DNA of 64,000 nt from Ahrensia kielensis DSM 5890. GTDB taxonomy: Bacteria > Pseudomonadota > Alphaproteobacteria > Rhizobiales > Rhizobiaceae. The DNA lies in assembly GCF_000374465.1 (NCBI RefSeq), contig NZ_KB894529.1, forward strand, positions 434,001 to 498,000, read 5' to 3'. Shown in pieces: positions 36,109-45,514 of the stretch. The notes under the pieces are model-generated. The model saw nothing but the letters and a program-made list of their open reading frames with translations, ran no database searches and was not told where the DNA came from. The stretch's first letter is position 1; each line of letters begins with the position of its first letter. Both the position numbers and the translations under genes were made by a program.

Positions 36109-37725
36109 TTAAATCGCGTTCGATACCTCTGCTTCATCAGTTTCAGTTGCTTCAGCCTCAGCGTCTGCATCCAAATCTTCCTGCTTAATCCAACCTTCTG
36201 CAAGGCGCGCAGTAACAATCATCTCTTCTGCTTCGGCACGTGTTGTTCCGTAAGGTGTAAAGAGACCATCAAATGTTTTTGTCTCACCATCTTTACGTTC
36301 ACGCCATCCGCACAGATCGTCAACGGCACAGCCAGCAAAGTCATCCATGGTTTTGATACCATCTTCACCAAGCGTGACCAACATTGCTGTTGTCATACCT
36401 GGAATCTCGATCAGAAGGTCTTCAACGCCAAGTGCTTTACGTTTTTCGTCATTTTCTGTTTCGATACGTTCTAGGTACTCATTTGCTCGTGTTTGTATCT
36501 CACCAGCAGTATCTGCGTCAAAACCGTCGATTGCCGCAACTTCATCAGCATCAACATAGGCTACCTCTTCAATCGAAGAGAAACCTTCAGATGCCAGTAG
36601 CTGACCAACCATTTCATCAACGTCTAGTGCATGCATAAACAATTCAGAGCGTTCGGCAAACTCTTTCTGACGACGAGAAGATTCTTCTTCCTCTGTCAGG
36701 ATATCAATATCCCAGCCTGTTAGCTGTGATGCCAAACGCACGTTCTGTCCGCGGCGACCAATTGCCAATGACAATTGCTCGTCAGGCACAACAACTTCAA
36801 TACGCTCAGCATCTTCATCAAGAACCACTTTAGCAACCTCAGCAGGCTGCAACGCGTTCACGATAAAGGAAGCCGCATCTGGCTGCCAAGGAATGATATC
36901 GATTTTTTCACCCTGAAGTTCGGCGACAACGGCCTGAACACGTGAACCACGCATACCAACACAAGCGCCAACAGGATCGATTGAAGAATCTGAAGATATA
37001 ACGGCGATTTTTGCACGTGAACCAGGGTCACGAGCAACGGATTTGATCTCGATAATACCATCATAGATTTCCGGCACTTCCATCTGGAAGAGTTTCGCCA
37101 TGAATTGTGGATGCGTACGGCTCAAGAATATTTGCGGGCCACGCTGTTCACGGCGCACATCATAAACAATGGCACGCACGCGCTCACCATAACGGTAAGT
37201 CTCACGTGGGATCAGTTCGTCACGGCGAATAATGCCTTCGCCGCGGCCCAGATCAACAATCACATTGCCATATTCAACACGCTTAACAGTACCGTTGATG
37301 ATTTCACCAACACGGTCTTTGTATTCATCATACTGCTTATCACGCTCAGCTTCGCGCACTTTTTGCACGATAACCTGCTTTGCAGATTGCGCTGCAATGC
37401 GGCCAAAATCGAGCGGCGGCAATGTTTCGCGCGTGAACTGGCCAACTTCGATTTCAGGATTATCAGCACGTGCCAAATCAATATGGATTTGGTTGTCATA
37501 GTTTTCGACTACGTCGACAACTTCCATCAAGCGCTCAAGTCGGATTTCACCAGTTTTGGCATTAATGTCCGCGTGCACATTGGTTTCTTGACCATAGCGG
37601 GACTTCGCTGCCTTCTGGATGGCATCCGCCATCGCACCGATGACAATTTCTTTGTCGATCAGTTTTTCACGCGCAACAGCATCCGCAATTTGAAGAAGCT
37701 CTAGTTTGTTTGCACTTATGGCCAT
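36109..37725 (-). CDS. nusA: Transcription termination/antitermination factor NusA
   Basis: A 538-residue RNA-polymerase-binding protein with an N-terminal domain, an S1 domain (GEIINGTVKRVEYGNVIVDLG), two KH domains (GACVGMRGSRVQAVVAEL, LAIGRRGQNVRLASQLTG) and C-terminal acidic repeats of the NusA AR type. The start at MAISANKLELLQIAD is fixed by AAGGAG; the frame is open 8 codons further upstream. It lies between rimP and ylxR. Confidence 0.97.
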   Translation of the reverse strand: MAISANKLELLQIADAVAREKLIDKEIVIGAMADAIQKAAKSRYGQETNVHADINAKTGEIRLERLMEVVDVVENYDNQIHIDLARADNPEIEVGQFTRETLPPLDFGRIAAQSAKQVIVQKVREAERDKQYDEYKDRVGEIINGTVKRVEYGNVIVDLGRGEGIIRRDELIPRETYRYGERVRAIVYDVRREQRGPQIFLSRTHPQFMAKLFQMEVPEIYDGIIEIKSVARDPGSRAKIAVISSDSSIDPVGACVGMRGSRVQAVVAELQGEKIDIIPWQPDAASFIVNALQPAEVAKVVLDEDAERIEVVVPDEQLSLAIGRRGQNVRLASQLTGWDIDILTEEEESSRRQKEFAERSELFMHALDVDEMVGQLLASEGFSSIEEVAYVDADEVAAIDGFDADTAGEIQTRANEYLERIETENDEKRKALGVEDLLIEIPGMTTAMLVTLGEDGIKTMDDFAGCAVDDLCGWRERKDGETKTFDGLFTPYGTTRAEAEEMIVTARLAEGWIKQEDLDADAEAEATETDEAEVSNAI

Positions 37726-37766
37726 GAAAGTTCTCCTTGATGGCGCCAAGCCATCAGCATTTCACT

Positions 37767-38390
37767 TTAAGAGTTGTCGTTATTATCTGTGTCGTCGTCT
37801 ATCGTTTCACCACGCGCTATGCGCGCAGCTTTTTCCGCTTTCAAAGAATCGCGGATCAATTCATCAGTCAAAATCAATCGAGCATCGCTTATCGCATCGA
37901 GTGGAATCACCACTGAACTGTTTTCACCGTAAGTTGCCTTGTCCGGCACCAGTGTGAACTCGCTCTCGGTAACCGCTGTAATAGTACCACGGAACCGTTT
38001 GCGGTTTTCCACCAAGCGTGACGTTTCCAACTTAACGATATGCCCGTCCCATTTTGCAAAATCTGATTTGCGAACAAGCGGCCGATCAATACCTGGCGTT
38101 GAAATTTCCAAATAATACTGGCGCTCAACAGGGTCTTCGACATCAAGTAGCGGTGACACTATGCGGCTGACTTCTTCGCAGTCAGAAACCGTCATTGTGC
38201 CGTCTGGCCGCTCTACCATAATTTGCAAGGTAAGGCCATTCAAACCACTTAGTCGGACGCGGCATAAAACATAACCCGCACTATTAATGACTGGCTCAAC
38301 AATGGAAGCAATACGAGCATCAACACCCGTCTCTGTGATGAGGCGCGGCTCATAGTTTTCCACCGGAGGTAAAGCGTTTTGTTCGGTCAT
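37767..38390 (-). CDS. rimP: Ribosome maturation factor RimP
   Basis: A 207-residue protein needed for 30S assembly around S12. The conserved core spans [36 protein letters not shown] and [14 protein letters not shown]. The Lys/Arg/Asp-rich C-terminus goes beyond the minimal length. AAAGGG precedes the ATG. First gene of the nusA-infB operon; its leader contains a terminator-like hairpin. Confidence 0.94.
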   Translation of the reverse strand: MTEQNALPPVENYEPRLITETGVDARIASIVEPVINSAGYVLCRVRLSGLNGLTLQIMVERPDGTMTVSDCEEVSRIVSPLLDVEDPVERQYYLEISTPGIDRPLVRKSDFAKWDGHIVKLETSRLVENRKRFRGTITAVTESEFTLVPDKATYGENSSVVIPLDAISDARLILTDELIRDSLKAEKAARIARGETIDDDTDNNDNS

Positions 38391-38404
38391 AGGCCCTTTA
38401 AGTA

Positions 38405-38436
38405 ATAAAAAAGAGCGGGTCCGTTAGGCCCACTCT
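38405..38436 (-). terminator. Terminator-like hairpin in the rimP leader (possible attenuator)
   Basis: On the minus strand AGAGTGGGCC, loop TAAC, GGACCCGCTCT (one G-U, one bulged A), then TTTTTT. It lies between a promoter-like pair and the rimP ribosome binding site. No gene upstream on this strand needs a terminator, so conditional readthrough into rimP-nusA-infB is the natural reading. Confidence 0.6.
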
Positions 38437-38462
38437 TGCTCGTTCGATCAAGATTTTCATTT

Positions 38463-38491
38463 GATATACGCCCACACTGACGGATTTGCAA
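38463..38491 (-). promoter_or_regulatory. Probable rimP operon promoter
   Basis: On the minus strand TTGCAA and TATATC are separated by 17 bases, with the start site expected just before the leader hairpin. Confidence 0.5.
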
Positions 38492-38641
38492 GGACGCTGT
38501 TGAAATTCTCGGTATTCAGCCAAAGTTCGCGGTTTACTTTTTGCTAACCACGTTTGTTTGCAGCTGATTAACCAAGAGCATTTACCATGTTTGTTAAGGG
38601 CTTCGCTTACGGCTCATTTGTTTTGTATAGGTAAATTGATT

Positions 38642-39487
38642 ATGCGTTTTTCGAGTGTTTTTGTCAGCGTTCTCGCTGGGCTTATCGTCGCGGGCTGTGC
38701 GTCCAAACCCAAACCGGTTACGAGCCTTAGTGCAGATCGACCAATCACTGCAGCGTCTTACCAAGCAGATGAACCTCTCATCTTCCGCCCAAAAGAGCCC
38801 AAAGCAGAGTATGAAAACAACTATAGTTCAAACCACGGCCTTGCTGGACGGACCATCTACGCCTCCTCAATTCGAGATATAAAACTGCGGAATAAAGAGG
38901 TCATCCTGACGTTTGATGATGGTCCTGCGCCCGGCAAAACTGAACGCGTCTTAAATGCGCTTGATCAGCATGGCATCAAAGCAACATTTCTTATGGTAGG
39001 TCAGATGGCAAAGGCAAATCCAGCCCTTGCAAAACGCGTTGCACAACAAGGACATGCCATAGGTAGCCATACCTACAATCACGACAACCTTGCCAAACAA
39101 AGTTTCTCTTCCGCGATTGATAATATTCGCCGAGGCGAGCGCGCTGTACGCGCGGCCACTGGCAGCGAAGTTGCTTTCTTCCGCTTTCCATATCTAAGCC
39201 ACACGTCAAAACTACGTGACCACCTCGCCTCACGCGGAACAGTGGTTCTCGACGTTGACGTTGATAGCAAAGACTATTTTAAAGTAAGCCCTGCGCATGT
39301 CGTGGAGCAAACAATGAAGCGTTTACACACCAAAGGTAACGGCATCATATTGTTGCATGATCTTCATAATCGTACAGCCACGATGTTACCGACATTGCTG
39401 CGCCGATTGAAAGCAGATGGCTATAAAGTCGTCAATTTACAGCCTTCGCGCGGTGCCGGTGGGGCCGTTGCCTTACTTGACAATTAA
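38642..39487 (+). CDS. Lipoprotein polysaccharide deacetylase (NodB fold)
   Basis: About 281 residues. The signal peptide ends in LIVAGC, a lipobox, so the protein is likely lipid-anchored; the ATG at 38642 is chosen for this reason although the frame is open further up. The NodB domain has ILTFDDGPAPG (catalytic and metal Asp), SHTYNHDNL (metal His pair), RFPY and a C-terminal IILLHD His. It probably removes acetyl groups from peptidoglycan or a surface glycan. Confidence 0.87.
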   Translation: MRFSSVFVSVLAGLIVAGCASKPKPVTSLSADRPITAASYQADEPLIFRPKEPKAEYENNYSSNHGLAGRTIYASSIRDIKLRNKEVILTFDDGPAPGKTERVLNALDQHGIKATFLMVGQMAKANPALAKRVAQQGHAIGSHTYNHDNLAKQSFSSAIDNIRRGERAVRAATGSEVAFFRFPYLSHTSKLRDHLASRGTVVLDVDVDSKDYFKVSPAHVVEQTMKRLHTKGNGIILLHDLHNRTATMLPTLLRRLKADGYKVVNLQPSRGAGGAVALLDN

Positions 39488-39504
39488 ACGGCAACAACCA
39501 ATGA

Positions 39505-39530
39505 GAAGCGCCTGCAATTGCGGGCGCTTC
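39505..39530. terminator. Hairpin between convergent deacetylase gene and trmB
   Basis: GAAGCGCC/GGCGCTTC across a 10-nt loop lies in the 61-base gap between convergent genes. No long T run on either side. Confidence 0.5.
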
Positions 39531-39548
39531 AAACGCGTTAAGCCAAAT

Positions 39549-40250
39549 CTACTTTCGTAGGAATGTTAGATAGGCAGGCGTGCGACCTTCTCTAAAGGCT
39601 TTTGCCTCATAACGCGTGCCAGGCCATGCCCCATAGGGCGTATGCCAATCATCAGCAGTTTGCGCCAGCCACTCAAAATCTGGATGCTCATCACAATGAT
39701 TGAGTGTCCAATTAACATATGTGTCGATATCTGATGCGAAACGGAACAAGCTTCCCGGTTTCATAACGCGGGCAAAGCGAGACAAATTTTGCGGGTTCAC
39801 AAAACGACGCTTCCAATGCTTCTTCTTTGGCCAAGGGTCTGGATAAAGAAGATCAATGCCATCAATCGAATTTGCTGGCATCCAATCAAGAAGCTGGGTG
39901 GCATCATCATCATAGACGCGAAGATTTTCCAAACCTGCTTCGCTAGCATTGGCCAGAAATTTCGCCATTGAATTAACGAATGGCTCTACACCAATAAAAC
40001 CAATATCAGGGAAGCGTGTCGCCTCATGAATGAGATGCTCGCCGCCGCCGAAGCCAATTTCAAGACGCACCTTCGCTGGCGCATGCTCAAATAACGCCGA
40101 CATCGATGCGGGGGCTGTGTCTGTATCGATAGCAATGCGCAATTTGGGTAATTGCGACTCATATTGACCTGATTGGCGCGGCTTCATTGCCTTACCGCGC
40201 CTTCTGCCAAAAAATGCCTCTGTAGAACGGCTTCGTCTATCTTCGCTCAT
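39549..40250 (-). CDS. trmB: tRNA (guanine-N7)-methyltransferase
   Basis: A 233-residue SAM-dependent enzyme that makes m7G46 in t[18 protein letters not shown] is the SAM loop, [18 protein letters not shown] the hallmark catalytic segment, and [13 protein letters not shown] the C-terminal motif. ATG 40250 (or GTG 40253) follows metK by 14 bases on the same strand. Confidence 0.95.
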   Translation of the reverse strand: MSEDRRSRSTEAFFGRRRGKAMKPRQSGQYESQLPKLRIAIDTDTAPASMSALFEHAPAKVRLEIGFGGGEHLIHEATRFPDIGFIGVEPFVNSMAKFLANASEAGLENLRVYDDDATQLLDWMPANSIDGIDLLYPDPWPKKKHWKRRFVNPQNLSRFARVMKPGSLFRFASDIDTYVNWTLNHCDEHPDFEWLAQTADDWHTPYGAWPGTRYEAKAFREGRTPAYLTFLRK

Positions 40251-40264
40251 CACCTATGCGCCGA

Positions 40265-41536
40265 TCAGGCAGCAACAACAGCGGCTTTAAGCGCTTTAAC
40301 GATGTCCGTTTTTTCCCATGAGAACGAACCGTCGCGCCCAGCCTTGCGGCCAAAATGACCATAAGCTGCAGTTTTCGCATAGATTGGCTTGTTCAAGTTC
40401 AAATGACGACGAATACCGCCCGGCGACAAATCCATAGTTTCGCGGATTGCAGCTTCAATTTTGTTTTCGTGCACTTTTCCTGTGCCATGCGTATCAACGT
40501 AAATTGACAAAGGTTGAGCCACGCCAATTGCATAAGAAAGCTGAATTGTGCAGCGGCTTGCAAGTTTGGCAGCAACAATATTTTTCGCCAAATAACGCGA
40601 TGCATAAGCAGCCGAACGGTCAACCTTGGTTGTGTCTTTACCAGAAAATGCACCGCCGCCGTGGGGGGCTGCACCGCCGTAAGTATCAACAATAATCTTG
40701 CGGCCAGTTAGACCAGCATCACCATCAGGGCCGCCGATCACAAATTTACCCGTCGGATTAATGTACCAGACGCAGTCATCAGCAATTGGCAAATCTGTCA
40801 ATGCTTCACGAATATATGGCTCGCATACGGCGCGTACTTTTTTGGAATCCCATGACGCATCAAGATGCTGTGTTGAAAGCACGATCGATGTTACTTCTTT
40901 TGGCAAGCCATCTTCATAGCGCACTGTAACCTGTGACTTTGCGTCTGGACCAAGCTTAGAAACATCACCCTCGCTTGTTTTTCGTGCGGTTGCCAACAGT
41001 TCAAGAATTTTATGCGCATAGTAAATTGGGGCTGGCATAAGCTCTGGCGTTTCCTCACACGCATAGCCAAACATGATGCCCTGATCGCCTGCGCCTTCTT
41101 CACCTTGACGGTCGGCAGAATTATCAACGCCCTGCGCGATGTCCGCTGATTGAGCGTGAAGCAAAACATCGATTTTTGCAGTTTTCCAATGGAAGCCATC
41201 TTGCTCATAACCAATATCTTTAATGGCACGACGTGCTGCAGAGCGAAAACGTCCTGGTGCAATTACTGGATTTCCCGCTGCGTCTTTGAGCACGTTACCA
41301 GACTTGTCTTTCTTGAAGAAAGTCTCCGGAACACGTACTTCCCCAGCGATCACAACGCGATTGGTCGTCGTTAGTGTTTCGCAGGCAACGCGCACATTCC
41401 ACACGGCATCATCACCGCTTTTACGCGCCTCTTTATAAATCATGTCTACGATTTCGTCAGAGATCCTGTCACATACCTTATCAGGGTGGCCTTCGGAGAC
41501 AGATTCACTGGTAAAGAGGTAATTTTGGCGGCTCAT
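40265..41536 (-). CDS. metK: S-adenosylmethionine synthetase
   Basis: A 423-residue enzyme that makes SAM from methionine and [19 protein letters not shown] is the methionine/ATP motif at the N-terminus, [19 protein letters not shown] the phosphate-binding loop. It is slightly longer than the E. coli enzyme. AGGAT precedes the ATG. The leader carries a palindrome (41566-41575) but no SAM riboswitch that I can recognise. Confidence 0.97.
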   Translation of the reverse strand: MSRQNYLFTSESVSEGHPDKVCDRISDEIVDMIYKEARKSGDDAVWNVRVACETLTTTNRVVIAGEVRVPETFFKKDKSGNVLKDAAGNPVIAPGRFRSAARRAIKDIGYEQDGFHWKTAKIDVLLHAQSADIAQGVDNSADRQGEEGAGDQGIMFGYACEETPELMPAPIYYAHKILELLATARKTSEGDVSKLGPDAKSQVTVRYEDGLPKEVTSIVLSTQHLDASWDSKKVRAVCEPYIREALTDLPIADDCVWYINPTGKFVIGGPDGDAGLTGRKIIVDTYGGAAPHGGGAFSGKDTTKVDRSAAYASRYLAKNIVAAKLASRCTIQLSYAIGVAQPLSIYVDTHGTGKVHENKIEAAIRETMDLSPGGIRRHLNLNKPIYAKTAAYGHFGRKAGRDGSFSWEKTDIVKALKAAVVAA

Positions 41537-41592
41537 ATCGGTAATCCTGCAAATAGGGTAATAGCGGCAATTGCCACCGAATATTGGCAGTT

Positions 41593-41621
41593 TGGATATT
41601 GGTTTGAGGTATAAAGGTCAA
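41593..41621 (-). promoter_or_regulatory. Probable metK promoter
   Basis: Minus-strand TTGACC and TATCCA at 17-base spacing, about 57 bases before the metK start codon. Confidence 0.45.
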
Positions 41622-41648
41622 GGGCAAGACAGCATAATAGAAAGATAT

Positions 41649-41668
41649 AAACATAAGTGCATATGTTT
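41649..41668 (-). terminator. Hairpin after the XRE regulator gene
   Basis: AAACATA/TATGTTT around a 6-nt loop, followed on the minus strand by a T-rich ATATCTTTC. Weak terminator candidate. Confidence 0.4.
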
Positions 41669-41678
41669 TACCTATGCG

Positions 41679-42098
41679 TTAAACTGTGCCTTCATCTCCG
41701 TCAGCCAGCGTCTTTACAAGATCAATCAAGCGGCGACGCACTTTTGGATCAGAAATCTTAACGAAGGCACGGTTGAGTTGAAGACCTTCAGAACTGGAGA
41801 GAAAGTTGACGACATAACTTGTCGATGTCTCCTCAAGACCGCCGGGCACAACCGCATCACTGCCTGGCGCATCTTCAAAAAAGAATGAAACCGGTACATT
41901 TAAAATACCTGCAAGATTCTGAAGTCGGCTCGCGCCCACACGATTGGAACCTTTTTCGTATTTCTGGATTTGTTGGAATGTAATACCCAGTGAATCGCCT
42001 AGTTTTTCTTGGCTCATACCGATCATTGTACGGCGCAGACGAATTCTGCTCCCGACATGAATATCAATAGGGTTGGGGACCTTCTTTGTATCGGTCAT
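41679..42098 (-). CDS. XRE-family helix-turn-helix transcriptional regulator
   Basis: A 139-residue protein. The HTH (about residues 12-68) reads VGSRIRLRRTMIGMSQEKLGDSLGITFQQIQKYEKGSNRVGASRLQ. After FFFEDAPG comes a C-terminal half (about 75-139) of unknown role, with RRRLIDLVKTLADG at the end. The start at 42098 has GAGGA five bases upstream. Close relatives sit beside metK and lnt in rhizobia. Two tandem 23-bp repeats lie immediately upstream and may be its own operator. Confidence 0.88.
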   Translation of the reverse strand: MTDTKKVPNPIDIHVGSRIRLRRTMIGMSQEKLGDSLGITFQQIQKYEKGSNRVGASRLQNLAGILNVPVSFFFEDAPGSDAVVPGGLEETSTSYVVNFLSSSEGLQLNRAFVKISDPKVRRRLIDLVKTLADGDEGTV

Positions 42099-42111
42099 AA
42101 TCGTCCTCACT

Positions 42112-42158
42112 CCGCTCAGGCGGCATTATTTGCTCCGCTCAAGCGGCATTATTTCGCT
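42112..42158. repeat. Two tandem 23-24-bp repeats with palindromic core before the XRE gene
   Basis: Two adjacent copies (42112-42134, 42135-42158), nearly identical, each contain CCGCT-CA-AGCGG or the variant CCGCTCAGGCGG followed by CATTATTT. They lie directly upstream of the regulator's ribosome binding site. Confidence 0.65.
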
Positions 42159-42247
42159 GGCTCTGCACGTTAGCAAAGCTCTCTCGCAAGTAATTTCCAC
42201 TTTTAACCAAATGAGTCAAACGACTGGATTGGCACTCAAACGCAAAC

Positions 42248-43840
42248 TCACCCTCGTGTCCGCGAAACAATGCCAATAGTAGCAAACAAAACAACCAGCA
42301 ACCAAAATATTTGTGATTGGAACTGTTTACCAAAAGGAATGGCAAGGCTAGCAGGCAATTCTGCATCGATTGCACCTGTCTGCCCATACTCCAATTTTGC
42401 CTTAATACGCCCCTTCGCGTCAATAAAACCAGAAATGCCATTATTGGCGGCACGAACCATGGGCATACCCATTTCGACAGCGCGTAATTGGCTTTGATGA
42501 AAATGCTGGTATGGTCCCGGTGTATGTCCATACCAAGCATCATTGGTTACATTAATCATAAGCCCGTCAGTTTTCTCTAAGTGATTGATTTCACTGCCAA
42601 AAATCACCTCGTAACAAATCAATGGAATTGCTGTAAGCCCTGTAGAGATAGGCAGGCTTCGTCTTTGCGCGCCAGAAAAATAACCCCGATCCGCCGCCGC
42701 TACGGCTTTAAAGCCCCATTGTTTCAGCTGTTCCGAAAAGGGCAAATATTCACCAAATGGCACCAAATGCGTTTTATCTGCGGCGCTTGTAATGATGCCT
42801 TCATCATTGATGAGCAGCATTGAATTATAATAACGGCGCTGACTGCCATCACTGTCTTCATCAACTTCTTCGCGCACCACACCAGCGATCAAGCTTTGTC
42901 CGACCTTTAGCATGTCGGCAATTGCCGCGACAGCCTGAGGCTCACGCGTTAAAATGAAGGGCACAGACGTTTCTGGCCAAATAATATAACGCGGCCGTGC
43001 CAAGGTCTCATCGACAATTGGCTGCGAAGAAAGTTCCAAAAGGGCAGCAAAGACCTCTTTGCCATCGCCAGGTTCAAGCTTGGTGGATTGATCAACCGCT
43101 GGTTGAACAATACGCACAATACTGCCTTCTGCATCAGGTTCTGGGCTGTAGTTCAACCGCCATACACCAATGCCTAAATGCCCGCCAAGAAGGATCATAA
43201 AACATATAAGCGCCAGAATACGCTCACGACCCTTTGTGAAAAAAGCTGCCGGAAGCGCAAAACAAGCAACCGCTAAAACATTCATCGCGTCGGCACCAAC
43301 AAAGGCCGAGCTTTGCATCATGAGCGGTGATGGCTGAATAGTATTGGATAATGCGTTCCAAGGAAAACCGGTCAAAACAAAGGTGCGCAACCATTCTGCG
43401 ACACCAAATGAAGCTGCGAGCACAAATATCCGCGCGACACTGGAGGACCAAAAGCTTCGGGCTAAAACCGTTGCAGCGCCGTAAAAAATGGCAAGCAAAG
43501 CAGGTAGCCCAAGAACGGCAAGTGGAATAGCCCAAGCAAATTCAGGTGCTTCGACTAAAAGCGCATTTGAAATCCACCAAAGGCCTGCAACAAAGTAGCC
43601 GAAACCGAAGAACCAACCGGTCCAAAACGCCGGAAAATGACGGGCAATGCGACCAGCTTCAATACGGCCTACCGCACCATCGAGTAACCAGACCAATATA
43701 GGGAATGTGAGAAACCCAATGAAGAAAAAATGGAATGGCGCAAGCGCAAGCGCCGTCAATGCGCCAATCATGAACGCGATTAGCGCACGCTTCCAGCCTG
43801 AAAGCAGTAATATTTTTTGCGAAAGACGCTGCACGTCCAC
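42248..43840 (-). CDS. lnt: Apolipoprotein N-acyltransferase
   Basis: A 530-residue inner-membrane enzyme that adds the third acyl chain to lipoproteins. The N-terminal half has six or more transmembrane helices. The nitrilase-like domain has Glu in WPETSVPF, Lys in KTHLVPFGEYLPF and Cys in PLICYEVIF, the catalytic triad. The C-terminus has one last helix. GTG 43840 is the longest start; GTG 43834 has GAGG at better spacing. Confidence 0.94.
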   Translation of the reverse strand: MDVQRLSQKILLLSGWKRALIAFMIGALTALALAPFHFFFIGFLTFPILVWLLDGAVGRIEAGRIARHFPAFWTGWFFGFGYFVAGLWWISNALLVEAPEFAWAIPLAVLGLPALLAIFYGAATVLARSFWSSSVARIFVLAASFGVAEWLRTFVLTGFPWNALSNTIQPSPLMMQSSAFVGADAMNVLAVACFALPAAFFTKGRERILALICFMILLGGHLGIGVWRLNYSPEPDAEGSIVRIVQPAVDQSTKLEPGDGKEVFAALLELSSQPIVDETLARPRYIIWPETSVPFILTREPQAVAAIADMLKVGQSLIAGVVREEVDEDSDGSQRRYYNSMLLINDEGIITSAADKTHLVPFGEYLPFSEQLKQWGFKAVAAADRGYFSGAQRRSLPISTGLTAIPLICYEVIFGSEINHLEKTDGLMINVTNDAWYGHTPGPYQHFHQSQLRAVEMGMPMVRAANNGISGFIDAKGRIKAKLEYGQTGAIDAELPASLAIPFGKQFQSQIFWLLVVLFATIGIVSRTRG

Positions 43841-43874
43841 CTCATTCGAATCACGTCATCAATAGAATTAACAG

Positions 43875-43896
43875 TGTTCGCACACTTGCGCGAACA
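43875..43896 (-). repeat. Hairpin between the corC-like gene and lnt
   Basis: A minus-strand stem TGTTCGCGC/GTGCGAACA (one G-U pair) with loop AAGT is followed by a weak T-rich stretch. It may reduce readthrough into lnt. Confidence 0.45.
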
Positions 43897-43903
43897 TTGT
43901 AAT

Positions 43904-45028
43904 TTATTCTGCTGGGGCCGCTGTATCTTCGTGGACGGCATTTACCTCACGGCGCGTCTGACGCTTGCGTGCCAATTGGCGCGAAATCGATATTTTAACA
44001 CGGCGAATACGGCGTGGATCAGCATCGAGCACTTCGAGTTCATACCCACAAAATGAAGGAATAACTTCTCCGCGCACAGGAACATGGCCTAGAATTGAGA
44101 AGATCAGCCCACCAATAGTATCGACATCCTCATCTTCTTCTTGTGCTTTGGTTAAAAACTCTCGGCCCAAAAGTGCTGACGCTTCTTCCAACTCAAGACG
44201 CGCATCAACAATATAAACACCGTCAGAAACAGTTTCGATCAAAACATCAACATCATCATGTTCGTCTTCAATATTGCCGACCACGATCTCAACAATATCC
44301 TCTAGCGATACAAGTCCGTCTGTTCCGCCATATTCATCGATGACAAGTGCCATCTGAATACGCTGCGTCTGCATGCGGCCCATAAGATCCGATGCGTGCA
44401 TAGAGCCCGGAACAAAAAGAACGTCGCGCATTAATTTTAGTTCTTCTATGGTCTTGCTAAGATCAACGCGCCCCAAATCAATGTCAGCTAGCGCGGCTAA
44501 AGTCGCATCATTTTTGGTGTTTTTGGCAGTATCTGCGCTCCCCGCCTTATTGCGGCGACGGCGCGGCTTTTTTTCTGCTGTTGTTATCAAATGCGTTACA
44601 ACATCGCGAATATGAACCATTCCGCGCGGATCGTCCAAAGTCTCTGCGAAGACCGGCATACGGCTATGACCAGATGTCTTAAACACCTTTAAAAGCTCAC
44701 CCAGTGTCGTCTTAATCTCACATGACTCAATGTCAGCACGCGGCACCATAACATCGTCAACCCGCATGCCTTGCAAACGCAAAATATTGCTGAGCATTGC
44801 GCGTTCATCGAGCGAGATTGTTTCATCATTATCGCTTTGCGCATTCAGCGCATCGTGCAGGCTTTCACGTACCGAACCCGATTGAGGCCGGAACAGATAG
44901 ACAAGGCGCTGCAAGAAACCGGGCTGCCCACGCGTTTCAGATTTATCTAGGGGCTGATCAACAACAACGAGTGCTGTGCTTTGTTCTTTGTCAGGTGTGC
45001 GACTATCGCCGCTTTCAGATTGTTCCAT
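43904..45028 (-). CDS. CorC/TlyC-type CBS-domain protein (HlyC/CorC family)
   Basis: A 374-residue cytosolic protein without membrane segments. Two CBS domains (about residues 95-250: [46 protein letters not shown]-like) bind adenine nucleotides. The C-terminal transporter-associated domain (about 270-345) includes [19 protein letters not shown]. It follows ybeY and precedes lnt, as in many proteobacteria. Proposed roles range from Mg/Co homeostasis to ribosome-linked functions. Confidence 0.9.
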   Translation of the reverse strand: [374 protein letters not shown]

Positions 45029-45034
45029 CGACTT

Positions 45035-45514
45035 TCAACGAGCAACATCATCTGGCGCATAAGGGTCATCAATACCCATTTTACCAAGAATCGTTGTTTC
45101 TAAACCTTCCATATGTTCTGCTTCGGTGTCATTTTCATGGTCATAGCCTAAAAGATGCAATAGTCCATGTACGATCAAGTGGCTTGTATGATCTTCAAAA
45201 CTCTTTGATTCCTGCTCAGCTTCACGCTTCACCGTTTCGTAGGCAAGCACAATATCACCAAGCATTGGACCAGGTTTTTGGCCTGCTTCAATCTCAAATG
45301 CAGGAAAAGACAATACATTTGTTGGTTTGTCTTTTTTGCGCCAAGCAGCATTTAACCCTTGAACCTCGGCATCATCGGTAAGCACAAGACTTAGCTCGCT
45401 CTCCACATCTGCCATTTCAAGCATATCAAAAACATGGGTGATGGCGCGCTGAGCAAGGTCTTTAACATCAGGCCAATCACCGGCATTTTCAGCTATATCA
45501 ATTTCAACTAGCAT
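45035..45514 (-). CDS. ybeY: Endoribonuclease YbeY (rRNA maturation)
   Basis: A 159-residue zinc-dependent RNase for 16S rRNA 3'-end maturation and 70S quality control. LIVHGLLHLLGYDHENDTEAEHME contains the three metal-binding His of the HGxLHLxGYDH motif. TNVLSFPAF is another family signature. Start placed at ATG 45514 (MLVEIDIAEN), overlapping the end of phoH by 11 bases. Confidence 0.93.
   Translation of the reverse strand: MLVEIDIAENAGDWPDVKDLAQRAITHVFDMLEMADVESELSLVLTDDAEVQGLNAAWRKKDKPTNVLSFPAFEIEAGQKPGPMLGDIVLAYETVKREAEQESKSFEDHTSHLIVHGLLHLLGYDHENDTEAEHMEGLETTILGKMGIDDPYAPDDVAR

Noticed and set aside
38391-38557. Initiator tRNA gene before rimP, as in enteric bacteria
   Set aside because: Neither strand contains a tRNA-like T loop or CCA-proximal stem; only a promoter-like pair and a hairpin are present.
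41537-41620. SAM-responsive riboswitch before metK
   Set aside because: The leader has a 10-bp palindrome but none of the conserved core sequences I know for SAM-II or SAM/SAH riboswitches.
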